Assembly: GCA_902800045.1 (NCBI GenBank)
Contig: CADCCZ010000001.1
Location: 911,346 to 975,345, forward strand
Reading direction: 5' to 3'
Source of the DNA: an uncultured Bacteroidia bacterium
GTDB taxonomy: Bacteria; Bacteroidota; Bacteroidia; Bacteroidales; ML635J-15
Length of the DNA stretch: 64,000 bases
Part shown: positions 17,638 to 25,379 of the stretch, in pieces
Position numbering within the stretch: the stretch's first letter is position 1
Layout: the number at the start of each line of letters is the position of its first letter
Notes under the pieces: generated by a model
What the model saw: only the letters and a program-made list of their open reading frames with translations
Told to the model about the DNA's origin: nothing
Database searches by the model: none
Translations under genes and position numbers: made by a program

Positions 17638-18732
17638 ATGAAGAGTACGGACTACAGCAAAAAGATCATGATGCATTTGGCAAAGATGCTGTCGGTCTGT
17701 TCTATTTCAAGCATCCACCGTACCGATGCCGGCGTAGTGAAATCGGTCATGAACGACGACAAGTCTATAACCGACATCCCAGTTGTATCCGACGAACTAC
17801 AGAAAAAACGCAAGCCAGCGGCAAAACGCACTTCGTGGGAAACCACCGACAAGAAGGAGAGCATGCTTTTCGACGACCAGAGTTTGACCTTGTGTATTAG
17901 GCTCACCTCGGACATCGACCATCTCGACGACCTTTACTACGCGACGATACGCCCTACCCTCGAATCGCTGTCGGGCACAGGAATGATAAGTTTCGACAAT
18001 GGTCCCGAATCGCAGATTTCGGTACGCGACAAAGAAATCATAGCATCTATCTGCCGAATGTCGTGCCTGTCGTATATTGACACTATCAATTCGATAAAGT
18101 CGGAAGTCGATGAATACAAGGAACTTGTAAGACACCACGAGAAAACAATTTCCACGCTCAAGAAGAACATGGAAATACCTATTAATAGAACCAGGAAGGT
18201 TGTCGGCGACAAGCTGGCACAACTAAACAAGATGTTCGGCAAAAACTTCACCTTGTCGAAAGACGCCGAAATGCTAGTCGAAAGCTACAGCGGCAACGAT
18301 ATACAACCGTTGCTCGACGCTCTCGAGAAAGCAGCAAGGCTGAAAACCGAAATCTACGACGCCTCGCAAATAACAATAGACGATACCGACATAAGAATTG
18401 TCAACAAGACCGAAAAGAGCGTACAGCAACAGTCGGACACAGAAACCGGAACAGTATACGACAAACGTCACGCGAAGATAGTTTCGTACCTCGAAAAACT
18501 CGAAGCAGCATTTGTCAGTACAATCGAAAGCGGTCTGAAGCCGACTGCCATGAACATAGCAAACGCCATGCAGGTTTCGTCGGCATCGATAACAATGTGG
18601 TTCGACAACCATTCGGAAGATGCCAAGCGTCTCTGCGAAAACAACCCGAACCTCTGCCCCAACTCGCGCCTGTATTTCGAGCCACTGAAGAATGCGCTTG
18701 CAGGAAAACGCAACAAAGCCAACCGAGCCTAA
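17638..18732 (+). CDS. Unknown protein with central coiled coil and C-terminal HTH-like segment
   Basis: 364 residues from the ATG at 17638. An in-frame TTG at 17617 lies too close to the promoter element. The N-terminus is basic and may be disordered. A helical stretch near residues 150-180 ('SIKSEVDEYKELVRHHEKTISTLKKNME') looks like a coiled coil. Near the C-terminus 'TAMNIANAMQVSSASITMWFDNHSEDAKRL' has the spacing of a helix-turn-helix. No family was recognised. It faces the FtsA-like gene across a palindromic AT-rich spacer and its stop abuts the yidD ATG directly. A role as DNA-binding regulator or chromosome-associated protein is a guess. Confidence 0.65.
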   Translation: MKSTDYSKKIMMHLAKMLSVCSISSIHRTDAGVVKSVMNDDKSITDIPVVSDELQKKRKPAAKRTSWETTDKKESMLFDDQSLTLCIRLTSDIDHLDDLYYATIRPTLESLSGTGMISFDNGPESQISVRDKEIIASICRMSCLSYIDTINSIKSEVDEYKELVRHHEKTISTLKKNMEIPINRTRKVVGDKLAQLNKMFGKNFTLSKDAEMLVESYSGNDIQPLLDALEKAARLKTEIYDASQITIDDTDIRIVNKTEKSVQQQSDTETGTVYDKRHAKIVSYLEKLEAAFVSTIESGLKPTAMNIANAMQVSSASITMWFDNHSEDAKRLCENNPNLCPNSRLYFEPLKNALAGKRNKANRA

Positions 18733-19050
18733 ATGAAAATAATAAGGAAAATATTCGCCTTCCCATTCATCCTGCTTATACAGATATACAGGAAGCTCAT
18801 CTCTCCCATGCTACCGAACTCGTGCCGCTACACTCCCACCTGTTCCGAATACGGACTGCAGTCGTTCCGCAAGCACGGACCTATAAAAGGTTTTTTCCTG
18901 ACGGCACGAAGAATTTTGAGCTGCAATCCATGGGGCGGCAGCGGCTACGATCCCGTCCCCGACGTTTGTACATGGAAATACGTATTTGGTAAAAGACCAA
19001 AAAATCCCGATTTAGACAAGGATTACGCTGACAATCAATGCAATGAGTAA
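18733..19050 (+). CDS. yidD: Membrane protein insertion efficiency factor YidD
   Basis: 105 residues. The whole family core is present: '[62 protein letters not shown]', with its three conserved cysteines and the amphipathic N-terminal helix. YidD helps YidC insert membrane proteins at the inner membrane. The gene begins at the base after the preceding stop. A hydrophilic C-terminal tail of about 25 residues is longer than in E. coli but usual in Bacteroidota. It is not next to rpmH-rnpA or yidC, as is also common in this phylum. Confidence 0.95.
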   Translation: MKIIRKIFAFPFILLIQIYRKLISPMLPNSCRYTPTCSEYGLQSFRKHGPIKGFFLTARRILSCNPWGGSGYDPVPDVCTWKYVFGKRPKNPDLDKDYADNQCNE

Positions 19051-19132
19051 AATTCAGAAGCATCAACACATTTACGTTAATATCTTTAACAAATCATATA
19101 GATAAAGTTTTTGCTACTGATAAAAAAAGTGA

Positions 19133-19140
19133 TACTTTTG
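19133..19140 (+). promoter_or_regulatory. -7 element (TACTTTTG) for metK
   Basis: Perfect TAnnTTTG with a TTTG-containing -33 region about 20 bases upstream. The predicted transcript starts just before the riboswitch. Confidence 0.6.
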
Positions 19141-19149
19141 TCATTGAAA

Positions 19150-19205
19150 TTTTGTGGAAAGATTTGGATGCTTGCAACCACGGAAAAAAATGCTAAAAAC
19201 ACAAT
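19150..19205 (+). promoter_or_regulatory. SAM-II riboswitch (candidate) in the metK leader
   Basis: The leader matches the compact SAM-II aptamer layout. The 5' strand of P1, GTGG (19154-19157), pairs with CCAC (19178-19181). The loop carries the conserved GATTTGG (19161-19167) and GCTTGCA (19170-19176), and a 3' A-rich run leads into the conserved GCTAAAA (19192-19198), which forms the pseudoknot side in known SAM-II structures. It sits a few bases after the predicted transcription start and about 55 bases before the metK ATG. S-adenosylmethionine binding would lower metK translation. I judge it by motif order; a covariance search was not possible. Confidence 0.75.
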
Positions 19206-19258
19206 TCCCAGTTACATCCCAATCGTTCCTGTTATTAATGTTTTAAACTTATTGACAG

Positions 19259-20512
19259 ATGAACTATTATTTTACATCAGAATCAGTGTCGGAAGGACAT
19301 CCCGACAAAGTAGCAGACCAGATTTCGGATTCGATACTCGACGAATTTCTGGCTCAGGACCCAAAATCGAAAGTTGCTTGTGAAACCTTAGTTACCACAG
19401 GTTTAGTAGTCGTTGCCGGCGAAGTAAAATCGAAAGCATACGTCGACGTACAGAGCGTTGTTCGCAAAGTTGTAAATGGAATCGGCTATACCAAGGGCGA
19501 ATACCGTTTCGACGGCAATTCGTGCGGTGTAATGTCGACAATTCACGAGCAGTCGCCCGACATCAACCAGGGCGTAGAACGTGAAACTGCAGCAGAACAG
19601 GGTGCTGGCGACCAAGGTATGATGTTCGGCTATGCCTGCAAAGATACCGACAACTACATGCCGCTCCCACTCGACTTGGCACACCGCATGCTGAAAAAAT
19701 TGTCGGAAATCCGTCGCGAAGGAAAGGAAATGACCTACCTCCGTCCCGATGCAAAGTCGCAGATAACAATCGAATACGACGAAAAGCACAATCCAGTACG
19801 CATCGACACCATAGTAATTTCTACACAGCACGACGATTTCGACAAGAACGAAGATAAGATGCTCAAAAAGATTGAAAATGATGTTCGCAAAATATTGATA
19901 CCTAGAGTGATTGCCGATTTGCCAGCACGCACGCAGAAACTTTTCAAGAAGGATTTCAAGCTTTTTGTCAACCCGACAGGAAAGTTTGTCATTGGTGGCC
20001 CTCACGGTGACAGCGGTCTTACTGGCCGTAAGATTATCGTCGACACCTACGGTGGCAAGGGTGCACACGGTGGTGGCGCATTCAGCGGCAAAGACCCGTC
20101 GAAGGTTGACCGCTCGGCAGCTTACGCAGCTCGTCACATTGCGAAGAACCTTGTCGCAGCAGGCGTTGCCGACGAAATCCTTATCCAGGTTGCTTACGCA
20201 ATAGGCGTTGCAGAGCCAGTAGGAATCTATGTAAACACCTACGGAACAGCAAAGGTTAATATGAGCGATGCCGAAATTGCAGAAAAGGTAAAGAAGCTCT
20301 TCCCGCTCACTCCTGCTGCAATCCAGAAGCGTCTGAAACTGTTGAACCCGATTTATGCAGAAACAGCAGCATACGGACATTTTGGTCGCGAACCAAAGGT
20401 TGTAAAGAAAACTTTCATTGCCGACGGCAAGAAGATTGAAAAGGAAGTTGAACTTTTCACCTGGGAAAAACTCGACTACGTAGATAAGGTTAAGAAAGAA
20501 TTCGGACTATAA
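19259..20512 (+). CDS. metK: S-adenosylmethionine synthase
   Basis: 417 residues, slightly longer than the E. coli enzyme, as usual for Bacteroidota. '[16 protein letters not shown]' (9-24) binds ATP. '[12 protein letters not shown]' is the conserved central loop, and '[23 protein letters not shown]' is the P-loop-like methionine/ATP site. The enzyme makes S-adenosylmethionine from ATP and methionine in the cytosol. The leader carries a SAM-II-like aptamer, so the product probably represses its own synthesis. A strong terminator follows 22 bases after the stop, making this a single-gene transcript. Confidence 0.97.
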   Translation: MNYYFTSESVSEGHPDKVADQISDSILDEFLAQDPKSKVACETLVTTGLVVVAGEVKSKAYVDVQSVVRKVVNGIGYTKGEYRFDGNSCGVMSTIHEQSPDINQGVERETAAEQGAGDQGMMFGYACKDTDNYMPLPLDLAHRMLKKLSEIRREGKEMTYLRPDAKSQITIEYDEKHNPVRIDTIVISTQHDDFDKNEDKMLKKIENDVRKILIPRVIADLPARTQKLFKKDFKLFVNPTGKFVIGGPHGDSGLTGRKIIVDTYGGKGAHGGGAFSGKDPSKVDRSAAYAARHIAKNLVAAGVADEILIQVAYAIGVAEPVGIYVNTYGTAKVNMSDAEIAEKVKKLFPLTPAAIQKRLKLLNPIYAETAAYGHFGREPKVVKKTFIADGKKIEKEVELFTWEKLDYVDKVKKEFGL

Positions 20513-20534
20513 ACCGAATATTACTACCAATAAG

Positions 20535-20562
20535 AAAAGGCTACCAACTGGTAGCCTTTTTC
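20535..20562 (+). terminator. Rho-independent terminator of metK
   Basis: Perfect 11-bp stem AAAAGGCTACC / GGTAGCCTTTT with an AACT loop, followed by T residues. Confidence 0.9.
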
Positions 20563-20774
20563 GTTATTGCGGTCAGACCACAAGCGCTCCCACTCAGTCA
20601 TCGCGGAAGCCACGGGGCTCGCTGGCTCGCAAAAAAGAATAAAACGACAACAAGGACAACATGTGACAACAAAACACCGACAGTCCACCCTCGTAGTCAT
20701 CGCGGAAGCCAGTCAAAGCACGCGATACGGAACGGGGAGCGTTGCGGAGACGGCTATCCGCGATCTCCACTCAC

Positions 20775-20862
20775 ATTACCGCACTTTTGTTTTTGCCCAA
20801 GTTTGACGCCCTTAAGGTTTTTAAGGACCTTAAGGCGAGGGGGCAAACAACATTGCGGTAAT
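20775..20862. repeat. Nested inverted repeat, three helices in 88 bases
   Basis: The outer arm ATTACCGCA (20775-20783) pairs with TGCGGTAAT (20854-20862). The middle arm TTTGCCC (20792-20798) pairs with GGGCAAA (20841-20847). The inner arm CGCCCTTAAGG (20807-20817) pairs with CCTTAAGGCG (20828-20837), with one bulged C. The three helices are collinear and would stack into one long hairpin. Confidence 0.7.
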
Positions 20863-21033
20863 TTTCTCACCGCCGACCCCAGAGGGGTCACATATATGTA
20901 GCGGCGATAGCTGCGGTGGAAAAGTGCTGGCGGAGTTTTTGCAGCGATAGCAATGCAATGTTCCAGAAACCGAAAACAGTGCAAAACAAGTGCAAGGCTT
21001 TTGCAATGTTGAGGTGAGGGAACACATATACGC

Positions 21034-21069
21034 CGCAGGGACAGATAAAAAACTGCCCCTGCGTATTTT
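21034..21069 (+). terminator. Terminator-like hairpin without an upstream gene
   Basis: CGCAGGG-a-CAG / CTG-c-CCCTGCG with one internal mismatch, followed by TATTTTT on the plus strand. No plus-strand gene ends here, so it could close a non-coding transcript or be part of the repeat block. Confidence 0.4.
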
Positions 21070-21107
21070 TCATAATTAATGTGCTCGGTTAATTTGTGAT
21101 ATTGTCT

Positions 21108-21686
21108 TTATTCCGATTCTACCCATTTCCTTTCTTTATTATTATAATACCGCCATTTGAACTTTTCATAATCAATATCATACCATTTATCCTTATAATA
21201 ATAAAAATACCACCACCTCTCTGGGTCTACTATTATCGGGAAAGATGAAGATATATAAAAATATTTCAAGTTCAATTTTTCAAAATCCTCTGTTCTTTTA
21301 AAAAAGAGGCTAGCATAGTCTCCATATAAAACGAACAAACTACCACAATAATACATACAACCATAATTATATGGTAAAGAATCATCCCAAACTACAAATA
21401 AATCAGAAAACTCAATGCACATTTCTAAGGATTCTATACTTTGTTTTTCTTGAAGTCTTATACTATAAATATTAAAATTATTATGAAATTCGCCATTCTT
21501 TTCTTCTTGTATAACACTATCAAAAATTATTTTAACAATAGAGTCTGTAAACTCTAAAACAGGACTTACTACTATAGTATCCACTTCTCTACATCTACAA
21601 TCATACACTGTTGTATCACCTTCCGACCTAGAATAAATATTGGACACTTGTATGCAAAATAATATGAAAATAAATAGTCGTTTCAT
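21108..21686 (-). CDS. Exported protein of unknown function, Tyr/Trp-rich C-terminus
   Basis: 192 residues from the ATG at 21686, which opens a signal peptide ('MKRLFIFILFCIQVSNIYS'). The frame could begin 12 bases earlier. The mature protein is acidic with the cysteine cluster 'YDCRCRE' soon after cleavage. Its C-terminal third is very rich in Tyr and Trp ('PERWWYFYYYKDKWYDIDYEKFKWRYYNN'). No family was recognised. Base composition is AT-richer than the flanking genes, as in a recently acquired or fast-evolving gene. It stands alone between the structured spacer and the lipase-like gene. Confidence 0.6.
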   Translation of the reverse strand: MKRLFIFILFCIQVSNIYSRSEGDTTVYDCRCREVDTIVVSPVLEFTDSIVKIIFDSVIQEEKNGEFHNNFNIYSIRLQEKQSIESLEMCIEFSDLFVVWDDSLPYNYGCMYYCGSLFVLYGDYASLFFKRTEDFEKLNLKYFYISSSFPIIVDPERWWYFYYYKDKWYDIDYEKFKWRYYNNKERKWVESE

Positions 21687-21743
21687 AAATGTCGACACGA
21701 AAATTTCAGCCTGGTATTTTTCAAGCCCGACAAAATGATAATC

Positions 21744-22682
21744 CTATATCGCTTCAGCAGCTTTCTGTTCTGTAAAGCAATTTATCCAATTCAGCAAATC
21801 GGCATACACCTCTTCCCTATTGATTTCGTTCAGGATTTCGTGTCGGGCATTGGCGTACAACTTCATCTGAATATTTGGTATGCGCAAGTTGCGGTAAAAC
21901 TCGACAGCCTCCTCAACGCCTCGTCCGTAATTCCCGACAGGATCCTTTTCCCCCGAAACAAAGAACATCTTCAAGTTCTTGTTTATGAGCGCACCCGACG
22001 AACGTTTGTTTATGTATATCAACCCTTTGAAAAATCCGCGGTAGAACGAATTAGAAAACAGACCTCCGCAAAGATCGTCGGCAATGTACTTCTTTACCTG
22101 CGAATCGTCGCGCGACAGCCACTGGTATGGCGTACTATAACCTTTGTTGTAACTGCCGAACGACAGTTTGTCGAGCAATTTGGCCTTCGAACGGCATCCT
22201 TCGAAAGTACAGGCAATATTGGCGATTAACTTCCCAAAACGCAGCACAGCTGTAGGGTTTGTTCCCGTACCACTTATTATTACACCCGAAATTTCGGTGC
22301 TGTACTTTGTTATAAACGTCCGAGCCAAAAACGACCCCATACTATGTCCCAGCACAAAATACGGAAGATTTGGATTTTCGTCTGTAGCAATATCCTTCAA
22401 CTGCTTTAGGTCGCCGATTATACGCCACCACTCATCGCAATGCGGCCATACACCATAGTCTTTCTTGTCCGCGATTGTATTTCCGTGTCCGCGATGGTCG
22501 CTCACATAAACGGCTATTCCGTTGTCGGTCATAAACCTGGCAAAATCGGCGTAGCGGGCCGAATGTTCAGCCATCCCATGAAATATCTGTAAAATTGCCC
22601 GTGGAGTATTATCAGGCATATACCTGCGATAAAATATTGTTGCGCCATCCGACGACTTAAATGCGTGTTCCGTAAATCTCAT
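21744..22682 (-). CDS. Alpha/beta hydrolase, monoacylglycerol lipase-like (serine aminopeptidase S33)
   Basis: 312 residues. The fold markers are 'AILQIFHGMAEHSARY' (oxyanion-hole HGM), 'VSDHRGHG', and the nucleophile elbow 'LGHSMGS' near residue 119. The acidic residue lies in 'FVSGEKDPVGNYG' and the catalytic His in 'YANARHEILNE'. This is the Hydrolase_4 group that includes lysophospholipases and monoacylglycerol lipases. No signal peptide is seen, so it should be cytosolic and act on monoacyl lipids or other esters. It is a single gene with its own promoter element; the substrate is unproven. Confidence 0.85.
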   Translation of the reverse strand: MRFTEHAFKSSDGATIFYRRYMPDNTPRAILQIFHGMAEHSARYADFARFMTDNGIAVYVSDHRGHGNTIADKKDYGVWPHCDEWWRIIGDLKQLKDIATDENPNLPYFVLGHSMGSFLARTFITKYSTEISGVIISGTGTNPTAVLRFGKLIANIACTFEGCRSKAKLLDKLSFGSYNKGYSTPYQWLSRDDSQVKKYIADDLCGGLFSNSFYRGFFKGLIYINKRSSGALINKNLKMFFVSGEKDPVGNYGRGVEEAVEFYRNLRIPNIQMKLYANARHEILNEINREEVYADLLNWINCFTEQKAAEAI

Positions 22683-22708
22683 ATCTCAAAATTATTAACA
22701 AGGTGGCA

Positions 22709-22716
22709 CAAAAATA
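22709..22716 (-). promoter_or_regulatory. -7 element for the hydrolase gene
   Basis: TATTTTTG on the minus strand, 26 bases before the ATG at 22682. Confidence 0.5.
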
Positions 22717-22758
22717 ATTAAAATTTTTCTACAAACAAGCAATTTCGTTTTTTTTTCA

Positions 22759-23607
22759 TCACAGTAGCAACGACAAGCCAAATGCAACCACATACAGAGC
22801 ATCAAGAAGCACAAACCGGAACAAGCATTTGTTATACTTCTTGCCTTCGGCCTTAACCAGCAGGACGAACAGGACTACCGCCGGCACCAGCAAGACCAAC
22901 AGCCACAATGTTCCGAAACCTAGCACTGCAAATGCTACCGATGCCAAGAGCAACAAAGCGACGCCGACAAGAGCCGCCACCCTTCCGAAACGCACAGGAA
23001 AAGTCCGCTTGCCCACTGCACGATCGTCTTCTATGTCACGTATATTATTGGAAGCCAACACACAAACAGCTATACAACCGCAAGCGCATCCTGCATAGAA
23101 TGCTGCCAGCGAAAACTCGTGGCACTGCAGGAAAATAGTTCCAGCCGAAGCCACTGGTCCGTAAAACAGGAAACATACAATGTCGGCTACTCCAAGATAA
23201 GCCAACGAAAAACGAGTTGCCGTGTAAAGCCATGCAAACAGAGCCGACAGCACACCGACGAGCAAAATCACCCAACCGCCAACCCACACAAGGTATGCGC
23301 CGAGCAATAATGCCACCGACAATGCAATTATACAAGCTATACGCATCTGCTTTTCGTTCACAATTCCTTCGGCAAGAGGTCGTTGCGGTCCAGAACGGCC
23401 AGCCTTGTCGCATCCGCGCACAAAGTCGTAATAGTCGTTCACAAGGTTTGAAAACACTTGCAACGACATGGCACACAGCAATGTAATGATTGCCGTCGGA
23501 ATATCTATTATTTTACCAAACGCCAACAGTCCTGCGATTACCGGACTAGCCGAAATAAATAACGAATAAGGGCGACAAACGCCAAACCAAAGCTTTATCT
23601 TTTGCAT
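22759..23607 (-). CDS. menA: 1,4-dihydroxy-2-naphthoate polyprenyltransferase MenA
   Basis: 282 residues with eight or nine membrane helices. The first prenyl-diphosphate motif is 'NLVNDYYDFVRGCDKAGR' and the second is 'ASNNIRDIEDDRAVGKRTFPVRFG', both typical of UbiA-family MenA with Asp-rich Mg sites. It prenylates 1,4-dihydroxy-2-naphthoate to demethylmenaquinone in the inner membrane. Its start overlaps the menG stop by 13 bases, so the last two menaquinone steps are encoded together. The other men genes are outside the window. Confidence 0.93.
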   Translation of the reverse strand: MQKIKLWFGVCRPYSLFISASPVIAGLLAFGKIIDIPTAIITLLCAMSLQVFSNLVNDYYDFVRGCDKAGRSGPQRPLAEGIVNEKQMRIACIIALSVALLLGAYLVWVGGWVILLVGVLSALFAWLYTATRFSLAYLGVADIVCFLFYGPVASAGTIFLQCHEFSLAAFYAGCACGCIAVCVLASNNIRDIEDDRAVGKRTFPVRFGRVAALVGVALLLLASVAFAVLGFGTLWLLVLLVPAVVLFVLLVKAEGKKYNKCLFRFVLLDALYVVAFGLSLLL

Positions 23608-24278
23608 CCTTTGTATAATGTTGAAATTCCAAATGTTTGACTCTTAAAACTCGTATCACAGAAGCCGTTCCTTTCGAGAATGGCGACAAAATCGCGTCCT
23701 TTGGCGAAACGCTTCACACTTTGCATGAAATATACAAATGCTTCGCCGTTGTCGGTAAGACGTTTCCCAATGCGTGGTACAATGCGAGTGAAATAGAAAT
23801 CGTAGAAAAAGCGCACCAGCTTGTTTGTGGGATATGTGAACTCAAGAATGCGAAGCTGTCCGCCAGGCTTCAGCACACGGAATATTTCAGCAAGGCTTCG
23901 GTCAAGTTCGGCGAAATTGCGCACGCCATAGCCACAAGTGACTGCATCGAAAGTATTGTCGTCGAACGGCAGGTGAGCGCAATCGGCGACACGCAGTTCC
24001 ACCTTGTCCGACATGCCTTTTCTACGCACTTTCTCACGACCGACATCGAGCATTCCTTCGGAAATATCCACACCTACCACCTTTTGCGACTTGCGTTGTT
24101 TTATAGCTTCGATTGAAAGGTCGGCAGTGCCAGCAGCCACATCGAGAACGAGTTCGCAACTTGGCAACGAACGCACAGCACGTCTGCGCCAGCAACGGTC
24201 GATTCCCATCGATGCCGTATGATTGAACCGATCGTAACGATTTGAAATGCTGTCGAATAATCTGCCTATGTCTTTCAT
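23595..24278 (-). CDS. menG: Demethylmenaquinone methyltransferase MenG (UbiE)
   Basis: 227 residues from the ATG at 24278 ('MKDIGRLFDSISNRYDRFNHTASMGID'). A frame start at 24293 falls inside the terminator of the preceding gene and is rejected. SAM-binding motif I is 'VLDVAAGTADLS'. 'CGYGVRNFAELDRSLAEIFRVLKPGGQLRILEFTYP' is the UbiE/MenG signature. It methylates demethylmenaquinone to menaquinone, the anaerobic electron carrier of Bacteroidales. It is translationally coupled to menA. Confidence 0.93.
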   Translation of the reverse strand: MKDIGRLFDSISNRYDRFNHTASMGIDRCWRRRAVRSLPSCELVLDVAAGTADLSIEAIKQRKSQKVVGVDISEGMLDVGREKVRRKGMSDKVELRVADCAHLPFDDNTFDAVTCGYGVRNFAELDRSLAEIFRVLKPGGQLRILEFTYPTNKLVRFFYDFYFTRIVPRIGKRLTDNGEAFVYFMQSVKRFAKGRDFVAILERNGFCDTSFKSQTFGISTLYKGCKR

Positions 24279-24281
24279 TTT

Positions 24282-24311
24282 AAAAAAGGGCAAAGATAAA
24301 TCTTTGCCCTT
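24282..24311 (-). terminator. Rho-independent terminator of the 24336-26480 operon
   Basis: Perfect 11-bp stem AAGGGCAAAGA / TCTTTGCCCTT with loop TTTA, followed by a T-run on the minus strand. Confidence 0.88.
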
Positions 24312-24335
24312 GTATTTTTATGTAGCTTATTAACG

Positions 24336-25367
24336 TTACTTTATTGCACTTAGAGTTTTATATGTATTGGCATCGCTTACGTCCAAGCCTTTCGACTTCA
24401 TTTCGGCAGCCAATTTCGAAGCGTAAACGCCTTTTTCGACTGGACTGAGCGACTTCACATAGTCGAGAACGTACTTGTACTCGTTGAGTTCGCGGCCCAT
24501 ATTATGTGCGTGATACAAATACTGGTATGCCTGTTCCGGCTTTCCAATCTTAATGTAGTTCTTCGCTATTTCGGAAGCAAGCTGCATCGAGAAACGCTTC
24601 TTTTCGACGTCGTTGTAACCTTTCTGCTTAAGTTCGGAAACCAAACGTCTGTAAGCACCGCCAAAAGCAGCGATTGCATCGCGGTTCTGGTCGAACTCGG
24701 TATAGTTCTGGCCCTGGCTGTAAAGCAGGTTGGCATTGCGCTTTTCGAGAATAGCAAAGTCCGACTCGCTAAAACCGTCTGTAGATTCGTTCTGCTTGGC
24801 AAGTATAGGAGCACAAATCTCGTTGAACTTCTTCACAGCCTCAGCCCTGTCCTGATAGTCGTATGCGACAAGGAAATTCTTTGTCGAGTAGCCCTTTTCG
24901 AACATATCCGACATTACTGTGATATTCCTGTACATCGACTTGCCGGCAGCACCAGAAGCATTGCAAGCATAGAATATAATGTCGCCGAACGACTTTCCAC
25001 CTACAGTGCCTTCAACTACAATCATATAGTCGGCAATGTCGAAGCGTACATCGCCGCCAGTCACCATCTTCACAGGCGAAAGAATGTCGAACTTGCGTAT
25101 GTCGTCGGCAACCTCGATGGTCGTAACCTTCGACTGGCTGAGAAGCGACATCTTCTTCAGTTCCAAAGTTTTACCCTTGAACAAGACGTCAAGCACCTCG
25201 CCCATCGTAACATTCTTCGAACCATTGGCGGCAAAGCGCAACGAAGCGTCCTGCATATTGAACGAACATTCCTGCGGAAGCCAGTACTTGTCAACCGCAT
25301 CGTATTTCTGAGCACTTGCGAAAGCGCAAACTAACGAAAGACCGAAAATTATATATAACTTCTTCAT
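24336..25367 (-). CDS. Exported TPR-like protein of unknown function
   Basis: 343 residues from the ATG at 25367, which opens the signal peptide 'MKKLYIIFGLSLVCAFASAQ'. The N-terminal part is beta-rich. The C-terminal 120 residues form helical pairs of TPR type ('FSMQLASEIAKNYIKIGKPEQAYQYLYHAHNMGREL'). No enzyme motif is visible. It is the second gene of a pair: the upstream gene also starts with a near-identical signal peptide and carries TPR-like repeats, 12 bases away, so the two may be distant paralogues acting together in the periplasm or outer membrane. Function is unknown. Confidence 0.7.
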   Translation of the reverse strand: MKKLYIIFGLSLVCAFASAQKYDAVDKYWLPQECSFNMQDASLRFAANGSKNVTMGEVLDVLFKGKTLELKKMSLLSQSKVTTIEVADDIRKFDILSPVKMVTGGDVRFDIADYMIVVEGTVGGKSFGDIIFYACNASGAAGKSMYRNITVMSDMFEKGYSTKNFLVAYDYQDRAEAVKKFNEICAPILAKQNESTDGFSESDFAILEKRNANLLYSQGQNYTEFDQNRDAIAAFGGAYRRLVSELKQKGYNDVEKKRFSMQLASEIAKNYIKIGKPEQAYQYLYHAHNMGRELNEYKYVLDYVKSLSPVEKGVYASKLAAEMKSKGLDVSDANTYKTLSAIK

Positions 25368-25379
25368 TGCTAGCATTTT

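Larger units (their letters stand above)
20563..21107. other. Gene-free, repeat-rich structured spacer
   Basis: This stretch of about 545 bases has no credible coding frame. It is GC-richer than the adjoining spacers and contains a direct repeat TCATCGCGGAAGCCA (starting near 20598 and 20698), the nested inverted repeat listed separately, a perfect GACCCC-aga-GGGGTC hairpin (20875-20889) and alternative CACCGC/GCGGTG and CGCCG/CGGCG pairings up to 20918. A terminator-like stem lies at 21034-21069. It may hold a structured RNA or decayed dispersed repeats. Confidence 0.6.

Noticed and set aside
19403..20380. 325-codon open frame on the minus strand opposite metK
   Set aside because: It is a shadow of metK; the translation is Cys/Val-rich with no motif, and metK is unmistakable on the other strand.
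20567..20806. 79-codon frame in the metK downstream spacer
   Set aside because: It overlaps repeats and the nested hairpin, and has an unusual composition and no ribosome-binding context.
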